From assembly GCF_029892485.1 (NCBI RefSeq), contig NZ_JARXVG010000016.1, positions 1-64,000 on the forward strand: a stretch of 64,000 nt of DNA, in the 5' to 3' direction. The notes under the pieces are model-generated. The model had not been told where the DNA came from. It searched no databases and worked only from the letters and a program-made list of their open reading frames with translations. The position numbers and the translations under genes are program-made. The DNA comes from Variovorax boronicumulans. Its GTDB lineage: Bacteria; Pseudomonadota; Gammaproteobacteria; Burkholderiales; Burkholderiaceae_C. Below are positions 8,399 through 18,379 of the stretch, piece by piece; the stretch's first letter is position 1; the number at the start of each line of letters is the position of its first letter.

Positions 8399-8869
8399 GT
8401 GAGCATTACCGGTACCCTGATCGTTCAGATGATCGTGTTCCTGATCCTGGTCGGGTTCACGATGAAGTTCGTGTGGCCGCCGATCGCGAAGGCGCTGGAC
8501 GACCGCGCTGCGAAGATCGCCGAAGGCCTCGCTGCCGCCGACAAGGCCAAGTCCGAGCTGTCCGCCGCCAACAAGCGCGTGGAAGCCGAACTCGGCCAGG
8601 CACGCAACGAGTCCGCGCAACGTCTTGCCGACGCCGAACGTCGCGCCCAGGCCATCGTTGAAGAGGCCAAGGCCCGTGCGACCGAAGAAGGCAACAAGAT
8701 CGTTGCAGCTGCCCGCGTCGAAGCCGACCAGCAGGCACTGAAGGCCCGTGAAGCCCTGCGCGAGCAGGTTGCCGCACTCGCCGTCAAGGGCGCAGAGCAG
8801 ATTCTGCGCAAGGAAGTGAATGCGGGCGTCCACGCCGATTTGCTCGCCCGTCTGCAGACCGAACTCTGA
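8399..8869 (+). CDS. atpF: ATP synthase F0 subunit b
   Basis: Peripheral stalk subunit of 156 residues: one N-terminal membrane helix (~5-27) followed by a long charged, alanine-rich helix (30-140) that dimerises. The start is GTG at 8399 (MSITGTLIVQ); the AGAGAGGGTGA stretch just upstream serves as ribosome-binding site and there is no in-frame ATG that would keep the membrane helix. It is 8 bases from atpH. Confidence 0.95.
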   Translation: MSITGTLIVQMIVFLILVGFTMKFVWPPIAKALDDRAAKIAEGLAAADKAKSELSAANKRVEAELGQARNESAQRLADAERRAQAIVEEAKARATEEGNKIVAAARVEADQQALKAREALREQVAALAVKGAEQILRKEVNAGVHADLLARLQTEL

Positions 8870-8877
8870 TAGAAGCC

Positions 8878-9408
8878 ATGGCAGAACTCGCCACCATTGC
8901 ACGTCCCTACGCGGAGGCGCTTTTCAAGGCCTCGTCGTCCGACGTCGCCGCAGCCAGCGCCTGGCTCGACAAGGTTGCCACCATCGCGGCCAACCCCGAG
9001 CTCCAGCAATTCGCCGACAACCCCAAGGCCACGGCCGAACAGGTTCTCGGTGTGGTCGCCGGCGCCTTCGGCGCGCCGTTGGCCGCCCATGCCCAGAACT
9101 TCCTGGGTGCGCTCCTGGAGAACGGGCGTTTTTCGGTGCTGCCGGAAATTGCGAAGCAGTTCCGGGCACTGGCCAACGTGAAGAGCGGTTCGTCCGACGC
9201 CGTGGTCTACAGCGCCTTCCCGATCGATGCCGAGGCTCTGGCCAAGGTGTCGGCTGTGCTCGAAAAGCGTTTCGGCCGCAAGCTGCAGGTCACGGTCCGG
9301 CAAGAGCCGGAACTGATCGGCGGCATTCGTGTGGTGGTCGGCGACGAGGTGCTCGACACCTCCGTCAAAGCGCGCCTTGAACAAATGAAAGTTGCGCTGG
9401 CGGCCTGA
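8878..9408 (+). CDS. atpH: ATP synthase F1 subunit delta
   Basis: A 176-residue subunit joining the peripheral stalk to the top of F1. The N-terminal six-helix domain (LATIARPYAEALFKA) and the C-terminal segment (VRQEPELIGGIRVVVGDEVLDTSVKARL) with the family motif PELIGGIRV are both present. Length is normal. Confidence 0.96.
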   Translation: MAELATIARPYAEALFKASSSDVAAASAWLDKVATIAANPELQQFADNPKATAEQVLGVVAGAFGAPLAAHAQNFLGALLENGRFSVLPEIAKQFRALANVKSGSSDAVVYSAFPIDAEALAKVSAVLEKRFGRKLQVTVRQEPELIGGIRVVVGDEVLDTSVKARLEQMKVALAA

Positions 9409-9446
9409 CGGTCTCCATCGCCTTACAAAGAAAGAAGGAAAGAGTC

Positions 9447-11060
<1,614 letters not shown>

Positions 11061-11093
11061 TCGACCCCTTGACCGACGCAAGAAGGAGTTCAT

Positions 11094-11969
11094 ATGGCAG
11101 CTGGTAAGGAAATCCGCGGCAAGATCAAATCGGTGGAAAACACCAAGAAGATCACCAAGGCCATGGAAATGGTCTCGGTTTCCAAGATGCGCAAGGCGCA
11201 AGAGCGCATGCGTGCCGCCCGCCCCTACAGCGAGAAGATCCGCAACATCGCGGCCAACCTCGGCAAGGCGAACCCCGAGTACACGCACGCATTCATGAAG
11301 AAGAGCGACGCGAAAGCGATCGGCTTCATCATCGTGACGAGCGACAAGGGGCTGTGCGGTGGTTTGAACACCAACCTGCTGCGCGCCGTGACGATCAAGC
11401 TGCGCGAAGCGCAGGCCGCTGGCGTGGCCATCGAGTCGGTCGCCATCGGCAGCAAGGGCCTGGGCTTCCTGAACCGCATCGGCGCCCGCGTGGTCGCGCA
11501 TGTCACCCATCTGGGCGACACGCCGCACCTGGACAAGCTCATCGGCCCGGTCAAGACCCTGCTCGACGCTTACGCGGAAGGCAAGCTCTCGGCCGTGTAC
11601 CTGTGCTACACGAAGTTCATCAACACGATCAAGCAGGAGCCGCTCGTCGAACAGCTGCTGCCGCTGGCTGCAGACTCGCTCAAGGTCGAGGAAGGCCAGC
11701 ATTCGTGGGACTACATCTACGAGCCCGATGCGCAAAGCGTGATCGACGAGCTGCTGGTTCGCTATGTGGAGTCGCTGGTCTACCAGGCCGTGGCCGAGAA
11801 CATGGCGTCCGAGCATTCGGCGCGGATGGTGGCCATGAAGGCTGCCACCGACAACGCAGGCAACGTGATCAGCGAGCTGAAGTTGGTCTACAACAAGACC
11901 CGCCAGGCCGGCATCACGAAAGAGCTGTCGGAAATCGTGTCGGGTGCGGCAGCGGCCGCCGGCGTTTGA
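11094..11969 (+). CDS. atpG: ATP synthase F1 subunit gamma
   Basis: Central rotor shaft, 291 residues. The N-terminal helix motif GKEIRGKIKSVENTKKITKA and the C-terminal helix (ARMVAMKAATDNAGNVI, then NKTRQAGITKELSEIV), which together form the coiled coil inside the alpha/beta ring, are both present. The middle domain contains the SDKGLCGGLN motif. A good AAGGAG site precedes the ATG. Confidence 0.97.
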   Translation: MAAGKEIRGKIKSVENTKKITKAMEMVSVSKMRKAQERMRAARPYSEKIRNIAANLGKANPEYTHAFMKKSDAKAIGFIIVTSDKGLCGGLNTNLLRAVTIKLREAQAAGVAIESVAIGSKGLGFLNRIGARVVAHVTHLGDTPHLDKLIGPVKTLLDAYAEGKLSAVYLCYTKFINTIKQEPLVEQLLPLAADSLKVEEGQHSWDYIYEPDAQSVIDELLVRYVESLVYQAVAENMASEHSARMVAMKAATDNAGNVISELKLVYNKTRQAGITKELSEIVSGAAAAAGV

Positions 11970-12057
11970 TCGAGGCAATGCAACGGGCCACATTGCCGAA
12001 CGGGCGCGCTCTGTGCGTCCGATAACACAGGCCTACTTTTTAGGGGACTTTGCGCAC

Positions 12058-12438
12058 ATGAAGAAACTTCTCGTTCTGGTGGCTGTTGCTGCCGCTCTGA
12101 CTGCTTGCTCCAAGAAGGAAGAAGCGCCCGCTGCTGCTCCGGCTCCCGCCGCCGCACCTGCTGCGCCCGCTCCTGCCGCTCCGGCACCGGCCGCAGCACC
12201 TGCTGCAGCCCCGACGGCATCGGCCGCGGACCTGCCGCAAGAGTGCAACGACTACCTGGCGAAGGTGCAGACCTGCGTGGGCGCACAAAGCGGCGCAGCC
12301 GCCGATGCGATGAAGGCCAGCCTCGACCAGACCAAGGCCACCTGGGCTTCGATGGGCGCCGACAAGGCTGCCCTGGGCCAGGCCTGCAAGGCTGCTTCGG
12401 ACGCTTTCGCTGCACAAGCGACGGCCATGAAGTGCTGA
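12058..12438 (+). CDS. Small alanine/proline-rich lipoprotein inside the atp operon
   Basis: A 126-residue protein between atpG and atpD, where ATP synthase operons normally have nothing. The start is chosen at the ATG at 12058, which has AGGGGA 8 bases upstream and opens a lipoprotein signal peptide; the frame is open further upstream but without a signal. The lipobox is LTAC with C17 as the lipidated residue, followed by SKKEE and an Ala/Pro linker (~23-58). A C-terminal domain of ~65 residues has four cysteines (ECNDYLAKVQTC and the later QACKAAS and MKC). It may belong to a small family of unknown function. It would sit in a periplasm-facing membrane leaflet. A role in ATP synthase is unproven. 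Confidence 0.8.
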   Translation: MKKLLVLVAVAAALTACSKKEEAPAAAPAPAAAPAAPAPAAPAPAAAPAAAPTASAADLPQECNDYLAKVQTCVGAQSGAAADAMKASLDQTKATWASMGADKAALGQACKAASDAFAAQATAMKC

Positions 12439-12459
12439 TCTGAAGAAGTAGTTCAAGGG

Positions 12460-12523
12460 TGCCGGCCCGTCCGGCATTCTTGCAAAAGCGGCCCGTTTTG
12501 GCACCAGGACGCTTCTGCAAGAA
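12460..12523 (+). other. Stem-loops between the lipoprotein gene and atpD
   Basis: Two hairpins lie in the 126-base gap. The first pairs TGCCGG (12460-12465) with CCGGCA (12471-12476). The second is long: TTCTTGCA (12477-12484) pairs with TGCAAGAA (12516-12523), and inside it AGCG (12487-12490) pairs with CGCT (12510-12513). Neither has a clear U-run, so full termination is unlikely; they may be processing or partial-termination signals that set the level of atpD-atpC relative to the upstream genes. Confidence 0.5.
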
Positions 12524-12564
12524 CCTGTCGCAAATTTATTGAGATCCATCCAGAAGGAAACGCC

Positions 12565-13965
12565 ATGGCTGAAGGAAAAATTGTCCAATGTATCGGCGCC
12601 GTGGTCGACGTGGAGTTCCCGCGTGACCAGATGCCCAAGGTGTATGACGCCTTGAAATTCGAAGGCGGCGGACTGACCCTCGAAGTTCAGCAACTGCTGG
12701 GCGACGGCGTGGTGCGTACCATCGCGCTGGGCTCGTCCGACGGCCTGCGCCGCGGCCTGATCGTCACCAACACCGGTGCACCCATCACCGTGCCCGTCGG
12801 CAAGGCCACGCTCGGCCGCATCATGGACGTGCTCGGCCGCCCGATCGACGAGCGCGGCGAAGTGAGCCAGGAGCTCACCGCATCCATCCACCGCAAGGCC
12901 CCCGCGTACGACGAACTGTCGCCTTCACAGGACCTGCTGGAAACCGGCATCAAGGTGATCGACTTGGTGTGCCCGTTCGCCAAGGGCGGCAAGGTGGGCC
13001 TGTTCGGCGGCGCCGGCGTGGGCAAGACCGTGAACATGATGGAACTCATCAACAACATCGCCAAGGCTCACTCGGGTCTGTCGGTGTTCGCCGGTGTGGG
13101 TGAACGTACCCGCGAAGGCAATGACTTCTATCACGAGATGGCCGACTCCGGCGTGGTGAACCTGGACAACCTGCCCGAGTCGAAGGTGGCCATGGTCTAC
13201 GGCCAGATGAACGAACCCCCGGGCAACCGTCTGCGTGTGGCGCTGACCGGCCTGACCATCGCCGAGTCGTTCCGCGACGAAGGCCGCGACGTGCTGTTCT
13301 TCGTGGACAACATCTACCGCTACACGCTGGCCGGTACCGAAGTGTCGGCGCTGCTGGGCCGCATGCCTTCCGCCGTGGGCTACCAGCCCACGCTGGCCGA
13401 GGAAATGGGCCGCCTGCAAGAGCGGATCACCTCGACCAAGGTCGGCTCGATCACCTCGATCCAGGCCGTGTACGTGCCGGCCGACGACTTGACCGACCCG
13501 TCGCCCGCCACCACCTTCGCCCACTTGGACTCGACCGTGGTGCTGTCGCGCGACATCGCTTCGCTCGGTATCTACCCCGCCGTGGACCCGCTGGACTCGA
13601 CCTCGCGCCAGCTCGACCCGAACGTGGTCGGCGAAGAGCACTACAACGTGGCCCGCGCCGTGCAAGGCACGCTGCAGCGCTACAAGGAACTGCGCGACAT
13701 CATCGCGATTCTGGGCATGGACGAACTGGCTCCCGACGACAAGCTCGCCGTGGCCCGCGCCCGCAAGATCCAGCGTTTCCTGTCGCAGCCGTTCCACGTG
13801 GCCGAAGTGTTCACGGGTTCGCCGGGCAAGTACGTGCCGCTGTCGGAAACGATCCGCGGCTTCAAGATGATCGTGAACGGCGAAGCCGACCACCTGCCGG
13901 AGCAAGCGTTCTACATGGTGGGCACCATCGACGAAGCGTTCGAAAAAGCCAAGAAGATGGCCTAA
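12565..13965 (+). CDS. atpD: ATP synthase F1 subunit beta
   Basis: Catalytic subunit, 466 residues. The P-loop GGAGVGKT is at 148-155, the catalytic glutamate lies in GERTREGNDFYHEM, and the Walker B aspartate in DVLFFVDNIYRY. The DELSEED loop reads DELAPDD here, keeping the acidic character. An AGAAGGAAA ribosome-binding site precedes the ATG. It is separated from atpG by the lipoprotein gene and a structured spacer. Confidence 0.98.
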   Translation: MAEGKIVQCIGAVVDVEFPRDQMPKVYDALKFEGGGLTLEVQQLLGDGVVRTIALGSSDGLRRGLIVTNTGAPITVPVGKATLGRIMDVLGRPIDERGEVSQELTASIHRKAPAYDELSPSQDLLETGIKVIDLVCPFAKGGKVGLFGGAGVGKTVNMMELINNIAKAHSGLSVFAGVGERTREGNDFYHEMADSGVVNLDNLPESKVAMVYGQMNEPPGNRLRVALTGLTIAESFRDEGRDVLFFVDNIYRYTLAGTEVSALLGRMPSAVGYQPTLAEEMGRLQERITSTKVGSITSIQAVYVPADDLTDPSPATTFAHLDSTVVLSRDIASLGIYPAVDPLDSTSRQLDPNVVGEEHYNVARAVQGTLQRYKELRDIIAILGMDELAPDDKLAVARARKIQRFLSQPFHVAEVFTGSPGKYVPLSETIRGFKMIVNGEADHLPEQAFYMVGTIDEAFEKAKKMA

Positions 13966-13983
13966 GGCCATAGAGGAACTCAG

Positions 13984-14403
13984 ATGGCAAACACCATTCA
14001 CGTCGACGTGGTCAGCGCGGAAGAGTCGATCTTCTCGGGCGAAGCCAAGTTCGTCGCGCTGCCCGGTGAAGCCGGTGAGCTCGGCATCTATCCGCGCCAC
14101 ACCCCGCTGATCACGCGCATCCGCCCCGGCGCCGTGCGCATCGAAACGGCTGACGGCGGCGAAGAGTTCGTCTTCGTGGCCGGCGGCATTCTCGAAGTGC
14201 AGCCGAACGCCGTCACCGTGCTGTCCGACACCGCGATCCGCGGCAAGGACCTCGACGATGAAAAGGCCAACGTCGCCAAGGCTGCGGCCGAGGAAGCGCT
14301 CAAGAACGCGAAGAGCGACATCGACATCGCGATGGCGCAGTCGGAACTGGCCGTGATGGCCGCGCAGATCGCTGCGCTACGCAAGTACCGCCAGAAGAAG
14401 TAA
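13984..14403 (+). CDS. atpC: ATP synthase F1 subunit epsilon
   Basis: A 139-residue subunit with an N-terminal beta-sandwich (VDVVSAEESIFSGEAKFVALPG, given here as VDVVSAEESIFSG then EAKFVALPGEAGELGI) and a C-terminal two-helix inhibitory region rich in alanine (AAAEEALKNAKSD). It couples the gamma shaft to the c-ring and restrains ATP hydrolysis. It is the last gene of the operon, 18 bases after atpD. Confidence 0.96.
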   Translation: MANTIHVDVVSAEESIFSGEAKFVALPGEAGELGIYPRHTPLITRIRPGAVRIETADGGEEFVFVAGGILEVQPNAVTVLSDTAIRGKDLDDEKANVAKAAAEEALKNAKSDIDIAMAQSELAVMAAQIAALRKYRQKK

Positions 14404-14432
14404 GCAAGCGCGCGAGCGCTTCTTCCCAGGAA

Positions 14433-14456
14433 AAGCCGCCTTCGGGCGGCTTTTTT
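14433..14456 (+). terminator. Rho-independent terminator of the atp operon
   Basis: Stem AAGCCGCC (14433-14440), TTCG loop, GGCGGCTT (14445-14452), running into six Ts (14451-14456). It is a classic stable UUCG-loop terminator, 29 bases after the atpC stop. Confidence 0.93.
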
Positions 14457-14489
14457 GCGTCTGGAGATACACATCAAGCCATCTTCGAT

Positions 14490-14510
14490 CTGAACTTGGT
14501 CGAAGTTCAG
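14490..14510. promoter_or_regulatory. Perfect inverted repeat, candidate ROK operator
   Basis: CTGAACTT (14490-14497) and AAGTTCAG (14503-14510) are perfect inverted arms around GGTCG, ending 94 bases before the ROK regulator start. The site lies in the only gap between the atp terminator and the sugar-transport operon. Its size and symmetry fit an operator for the dimeric regulator encoded next. The link is inferred. Confidence 0.5.
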
Positions 14511-14604
14511 CCTTGTCCGGCTGAAGCCCTGCCCCTAGTATTCGCGTTCGCCCGACAGCCCGAGGCTGCGGGACGACAGAGCAAAAGAACACGGAGACAA
14601 GCGC

Positions 14605-15807
14605 GTGGCACCCTGGAGTGGCATCACTGCGGATGAAATGCGGTTGCTGGAAACGACCTTCTGGTCGGCCGGCGGCTCGCGCCATGCCATGGCCGAACAA
14701 CTCGGCTTCTCCAAGAGCAAGGCCAACGCCTTGATCGCCGGCCTTGTCGACCAGGGCCTCTTGGCCGAAGCGGGCCTGCAACGTTCCTCCGGCGGGCGCC
14801 GCGCCGAAAACCTCCAGCTGCATGCCGGCCTCGGCGTGCTCGTCGGCATCGACATCGGCGCCACCAGCCTCGACGTGGCGGTGCTGCGACCCGACCTCAC
14901 CGTGCTCGCCCAGCACGACGAACCCGCCGACGTGCGCGACGGCCCGGCGGTCGTGCTCGCCCGCGTCCGCACGCTGATGCGCGAACTGCTCGCCCGCTGC
15001 GGCCATAGCGCCAAGAGCGTGCTGGGCATCGGCATCGGCGTGCCCGGACCCGTCAACTTCGAGATCGGCCAGCTGGTGAACCCGCCGCTGATGCCGGCGT
15101 GGGACAGCTTCTCGATCCGCGACTACCTGCGCGAGGACTACGCTGCGCCCGTCTTCGTCGACAACGACGTGAACCTCATGGCGCTGGGCGAACTCTGGCG
15201 CCTGAAGCGCTCGCTCACCAACTTCCTCGTCATCAAGATCGGCACCGGCATCGGCTGCGGCATCGTCTGCCATGGCGAGGTGTACCGCGGCGCCGCGGGC
15301 TCGGCCGGCGACGTGGGCCACATCTGCGTCGACCAGGAAGGCCCCCGCTGCCACTGTGGCAACCTCGGCTGCGTCGAGGCGATGGCGGCCGGCCCGGCGA
15401 TCACGCGCATGGCGATGCAGGCGGCCGAGGCGGGCGAGAGCGAGGTGCTGGCCGAGTGCCTGCGCGTGCACGGCCGCATCGACGCGATCGATGTGGGCCA
15501 GGCCAGCCGCGGCGGCGACACCGCGGCCAACGGCATCATCCAGCGCGCGGGCAGCCTGATCGGGCAGATGCTCGCGTCGGTCGTCAATTTCTTCAACCCG
15601 TCGCACGTGTTCATCGGCGGCGGCATCACGCGCATCGGGCCGCTGTTTCTCGCGGCCGTGCGGCAGAGCGTGTACCAGCGCTCGCTGGCACTTTCCACGC
15701 GGCACCTGGAGATCCAGTACACGCCGCTCGGCACGCAAGGCGGCCTGATCGGTGCCGGCGTGCTCGCGATGCACGAGACCCTGAAAGTTCGCGGAGTGGC
15801 GCCATGA
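14605..15807 (+). CDS. ROK family transcriptional regulator of the sugar operon
   Basis: A 400-residue protein. An N-terminal winged-helix region (~10-65, with AEQLGFSKSKANALIAGLVD as recognition part) is followed by a ROK fold beginning GIDIGATSLDVAV near residue 79. The ROK zinc motif is present (GHICVDQ followed by CHCGNLGCVEA). The start is GTG at 14605 with CGGAGAC upstream. Full-length ROK proteins with a DNA-binding domain are sugar-responsive repressors such as NagC, Mlc and XylR. Its stop overlaps the start of the transporter ATPase (ATGA), so it is co-transcribed with its likely targets and probably autoregulated. Confidence 0.88.
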   Translation: MAPWSGITADEMRLLETTFWSAGGSRHAMAEQLGFSKSKANALIAGLVDQGLLAEAGLQRSSGGRRAENLQLHAGLGVLVGIDIGATSLDVAVLRPDLTVLAQHDEPADVRDGPAVVLARVRTLMRELLARCGHSAKSVLGIGIGVPGPVNFEIGQLVNPPLMPAWDSFSIRDYLREDYAAPVFVDNDVNLMALGELWRLKRSLTNFLVIKIGTGIGCGIVCHGEVYRGAAGSAGDVGHICVDQEGPRCHCGNLGCVEAMAAGPAITRMAMQAAEAGESEVLAECLRVHGRIDAIDVGQASRGGDTAANGIIQRAGSLIGQMLASVVNFFNPSHVFIGGGITRIGPLFLAAVRQSVYQRSLALSTRHLEIQYTPLGTQGGLIGAGVLAMHETLKVRGVAP

Positions 15808-17348
15808 GTGCAGACATCAACACCAGCACCAAAGGCAGCGTCGCCGTCGAGTTCGACGGCGTGGTGAAGGCCTTCGGCCCCGTACAGGTGCTGCACGGCG
15901 TGAGCTTCGCACTCGCGCCCGGCCACGTGTACGGCCTCCTCGGCGAGAACGGCGCGGGCAAGTCCACGCTGATGAAGATCCTCGCGGGGTATGAACAGCT
16001 CACCGGCGGCACGCTGCGCATCAATGGCCAGCCGCAGCAGTTCACGAGCTCGCGCGATGCCGAGGCGCTGGGCATCGTGCTGATCCACCAGGAGTTCAAC
16101 CTCGCCGAAGACCTGAGCGTGGCGCAGAACATCTTTCTGGGCCACGAAAAGAAGAAGGGCTGGCTGCTCGACGACATCTCGATGGAGCGCGACGCCGCTG
16201 CCGCGCTCGCCGCCGTCGGCCTGCAGGTCGATCCGCGCACCAAGGTGCGCAAGCTCATCGTCGCCGAGAAGCAGCTCGTGGAGATCGCCAAGGCCATCGC
16301 CCGCCGCGCCCGCCTGCTCATCATGGACGAGCCCACCGCCACGCTCACGCCCGGCGAGACCGAGCGGCTGTTCAAGCTCATCGCGCAGTTGCGCGCCGAT
16401 GGCGTGACCATCGTCTACATCTCGCACAAGCTCGACGAAGTGGAGCAGGTGACCGACGAAGTGATCGTCATGCGCGACGGCCGCTTCGTCGCCCGTGCGC
16501 TCACGCCCGACGTCACCCGCCACCAGATGGCCAACCTGATGGTGGGCCGCGAACTCGCCGACCTGTATCCGCCACGCGACCTCGTCGTGGCGGCCGATGC
16601 GCCCGCCATGCGCGTGCGCAACTTCAACGTGCCCGGTTGGGCGCAGGACGCGAGCTTCGAGGTGCGCCCCGGCGAAATCCTCGGCTTCGCGGGCCTGGTC
16701 GGCGCCGGTCGCACCGAACTGTTCGAAGGGCTCCTGGGCCTTCGCCCCGCGAGCGGCAGCGTCGAGATGCTCGGCAAACCGGTGCCCCACAACAAGGGCT
16801 GGCGCAATCCGCGCGATGCCGCCAGGCATGGCCTCACGTACCTCAGCGAAGACCGCAAGGGCAAGGGCCTGCATGTCAACTTTGGCCTCCGCCAGAACCT
16901 CACGCTGATGGCGCTCGAGCGCTATGCCAAGCCCTGGCTGCAGCCCGAAGCCGAGCGCGGCGCGCTGGCCGAGGCGGTGAAGGACTACGGCATCCGCACC
17001 GGCTCGCTCGACGTCAAGGCCTCGTCGCTCTCGGGCGGCAACCAGCAGAAGCTCGCGCTGGCTAAGGTGCTGCAGCCGCAGCCGAAGGTGGTGGTGCTCG
17101 ACGAGCCCACGCGCGGCGTGGACGTGGGCGCCAAGCGCGACATCTATTTCCTGATCCAGCGACTCGCCCGAGAAGGGCTCGCGGTGATCGTCGTCTCGTC
17201 GGAGCTGATGGAACTGATCGGCCTGTGCCACCGCGTCGCGGTGATGCGCGCAGGAAAACTGGTTGCCACGCTCGACGCAGACCATTTGACTGAAGAGGAG
17301 CTCATCGCTCATGCCACAGCAACCGCAGACACCCCCGCCGCAGCCTGA
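15804..17348 (+). CDS. Sugar ABC transporter ATP-binding protein (RbsA-like)
   Basis: A 514-residue duplicated ATPase of the ribose/galactose/xylose importer class. The first domain has Walker A GENGAGKST and Walker B LLIMDEPTATLT. The second has the degenerate P-loop GLVGAGRTE typical of RbsA, the signature LSGGNQQK and Walker B VVVLDEPTRGVDVG. The start at 15804 is chosen by the ATGA overlap with the ROK gene; the frame runs far upstream but only as a shadow of that gene. It overlaps the permease gene by 38 bases. Confidence 0.95.
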   Translation: MSADINTSTKGSVAVEFDGVVKAFGPVQVLHGVSFALAPGHVYGLLGENGAGKSTLMKILAGYEQLTGGTLRINGQPQQFTSSRDAEALGIVLIHQEFNLAEDLSVAQNIFLGHEKKKGWLLDDISMERDAAAALAAVGLQVDPRTKVRKLIVAEKQLVEIAKAIARRARLLIMDEPTATLTPGETERLFKLIAQLRADGVTIVYISHKLDEVEQVTDEVIVMRDGRFVARALTPDVTRHQMANLMVGRELADLYPPRDLVVAADAPAMRVRNFNVPGWAQDASFEVRPGEILGFAGLVGAGRTELFEGLLGLRPASGSVEMLGKPVPHNKGWRNPRDAARHGLTYLSEDRKGKGLHVNFGLRQNLTLMALERYAKPWLQPEAERGALAEAVKDYGIRTGSLDVKASSLSGGNQQKLALAKVLQPQPKVVVLDEPTRGVDVGAKRDIYFLIQRLAREGLAVIVVSSELMELIGLCHRVAVMRAGKLVATLDADHLTEEELIAHATATADTPAAA

Positions 17349-18336
17349 AGAAGCCGCGCACCGCAGCGAAGCGAAGCCAGGCTGGATCGCACGCCTGCAC
17401 GGCCTCGGCCCGGTCATCGGCCTCGTGCTGCTGTGCATTGCGGGCACGCTGCTCAACGGCGACTTCGCCACCGTCGACAACGCGATGAACGTGCTCACGC
17501 GCACGGCTTTCATCGGCATCATCGCGGTGGGCATGTGCTTCGTGATCATCTCGGGCGGCATCGACCTGTCGGTGGGCTCCATGGCCGCGCTCATCGCGGG
17601 CAGCGTGATCATGTTCATCAACTGGGCCGGCCCCGCCTCGGGCTCGCCGATGCTGGCGGTGGTGATGGGCGCGGTGCTGGCCATCGTGCTCGGCGCGGTG
17701 TTCGGGCTTGCACACGGCCTCCTGATCACCAAGGGGCGCATCGAGCCTTTCATCGTGACGCTGGGCACGCTGGGCATCTTTCGCGCGTACCTCACGTACT
17801 TCGCCGATGGCGGTGCGCTCACGCTCGACAACGAACTGTCGGACCTCTATGCGCCTGTGTATTACGCGAGTCTCGCGGGCATTCCGGTGCCGGTGTGGGT
17901 GTTCGTGATCGTCGCGATCATCGGCGGCGTCATCCTGAACCGCACGGCCTACGGGCGCTACGTGCAGGCCATCGGCTCGAACGAGCAGGTGGCGCGCTAT
18001 GCGGCCGTGGATGTGGACCGCGTGAAGATCATGACCTACGTGCTGCTCGGTGTGTGCGTGGGCATTGCCACGCTGCTGTACGTGCCGCGCCTGGGCTCCG
18101 CTTCGCCGACCACCGGCCTCCTGTGGGAGCTCGAAGCGATTGCCGCGGTGATCGTCGGCGGCACCGCATTGAAGGGTGGCGCGGGCAGCATCACCGGCAC
18201 GGTGGTGGGCGCGATCCTGCTCTCGGTCATCAGCAACATCCTGAACCTCACCAGCATCATCAGCGTGTACTTGAACGCAGCGGTGCAGGGCTTTGTGATC
18301 ATCATCGTCGCGTTCCTGCAGCGCGGACGTCGCTAG
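17311..18336 (+). CDS. Sugar ABC transporter permease (RbsC-like)
   Basis: A 341-residue membrane protein with about eight to ten hydrophobic helices after a hydrophilic Pro/Gln-rich tail (1-25). Family landmarks are ISGGIDLSVGSMAALIAG, the cytoplasmic GRYVQAIGSNEQVARYAAVDV loop (split here as GRYVQAIGSNEQ and VARYAAVDV) and IVGGTALKGGAGSITGT. It forms a homodimeric channel with the RbsA-like ATPase encoded upstream. Confidence 0.95.
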   Translation: MPQQPQTPPPQPEEAAHRSEAKPGWIARLHGLGPVIGLVLLCIAGTLLNGDFATVDNAMNVLTRTAFIGIIAVGMCFVIISGGIDLSVGSMAALIAGSVIMFINWAGPASGSPMLAVVMGAVLAIVLGAVFGLAHGLLITKGRIEPFIVTLGTLGIFRAYLTYFADGGALTLDNELSDLYAPVYYASLAGIPVPVWVFVIVAIIGGVILNRTAYGRYVQAIGSNEQVARYAAVDVDRVKIMTYVLLGVCVGIATLLYVPRLGSASPTTGLLWELEAIAAVIVGGTALKGGAGSITGTVVGAILLSVISNILNLTSIISVYLNAAVQGFVIIIVAFLQRGRR

Positions 18337-18379
18337 TTCTTTCTCGTTTCATTCCACCCCCAAAGAGGAGACATCCAAC

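Noticed and set aside
12460..12523. Full terminator before atpD
   Set aside because: The stem-loops have no adjacent U-run and atpD shows no clear separate promoter, so complete termination is unlikely.
15138..17831. 897-codon minus-strand open frame across ROK and ABC genes
   Set aside because: Shadow of three well-supported genes on the plus strand.
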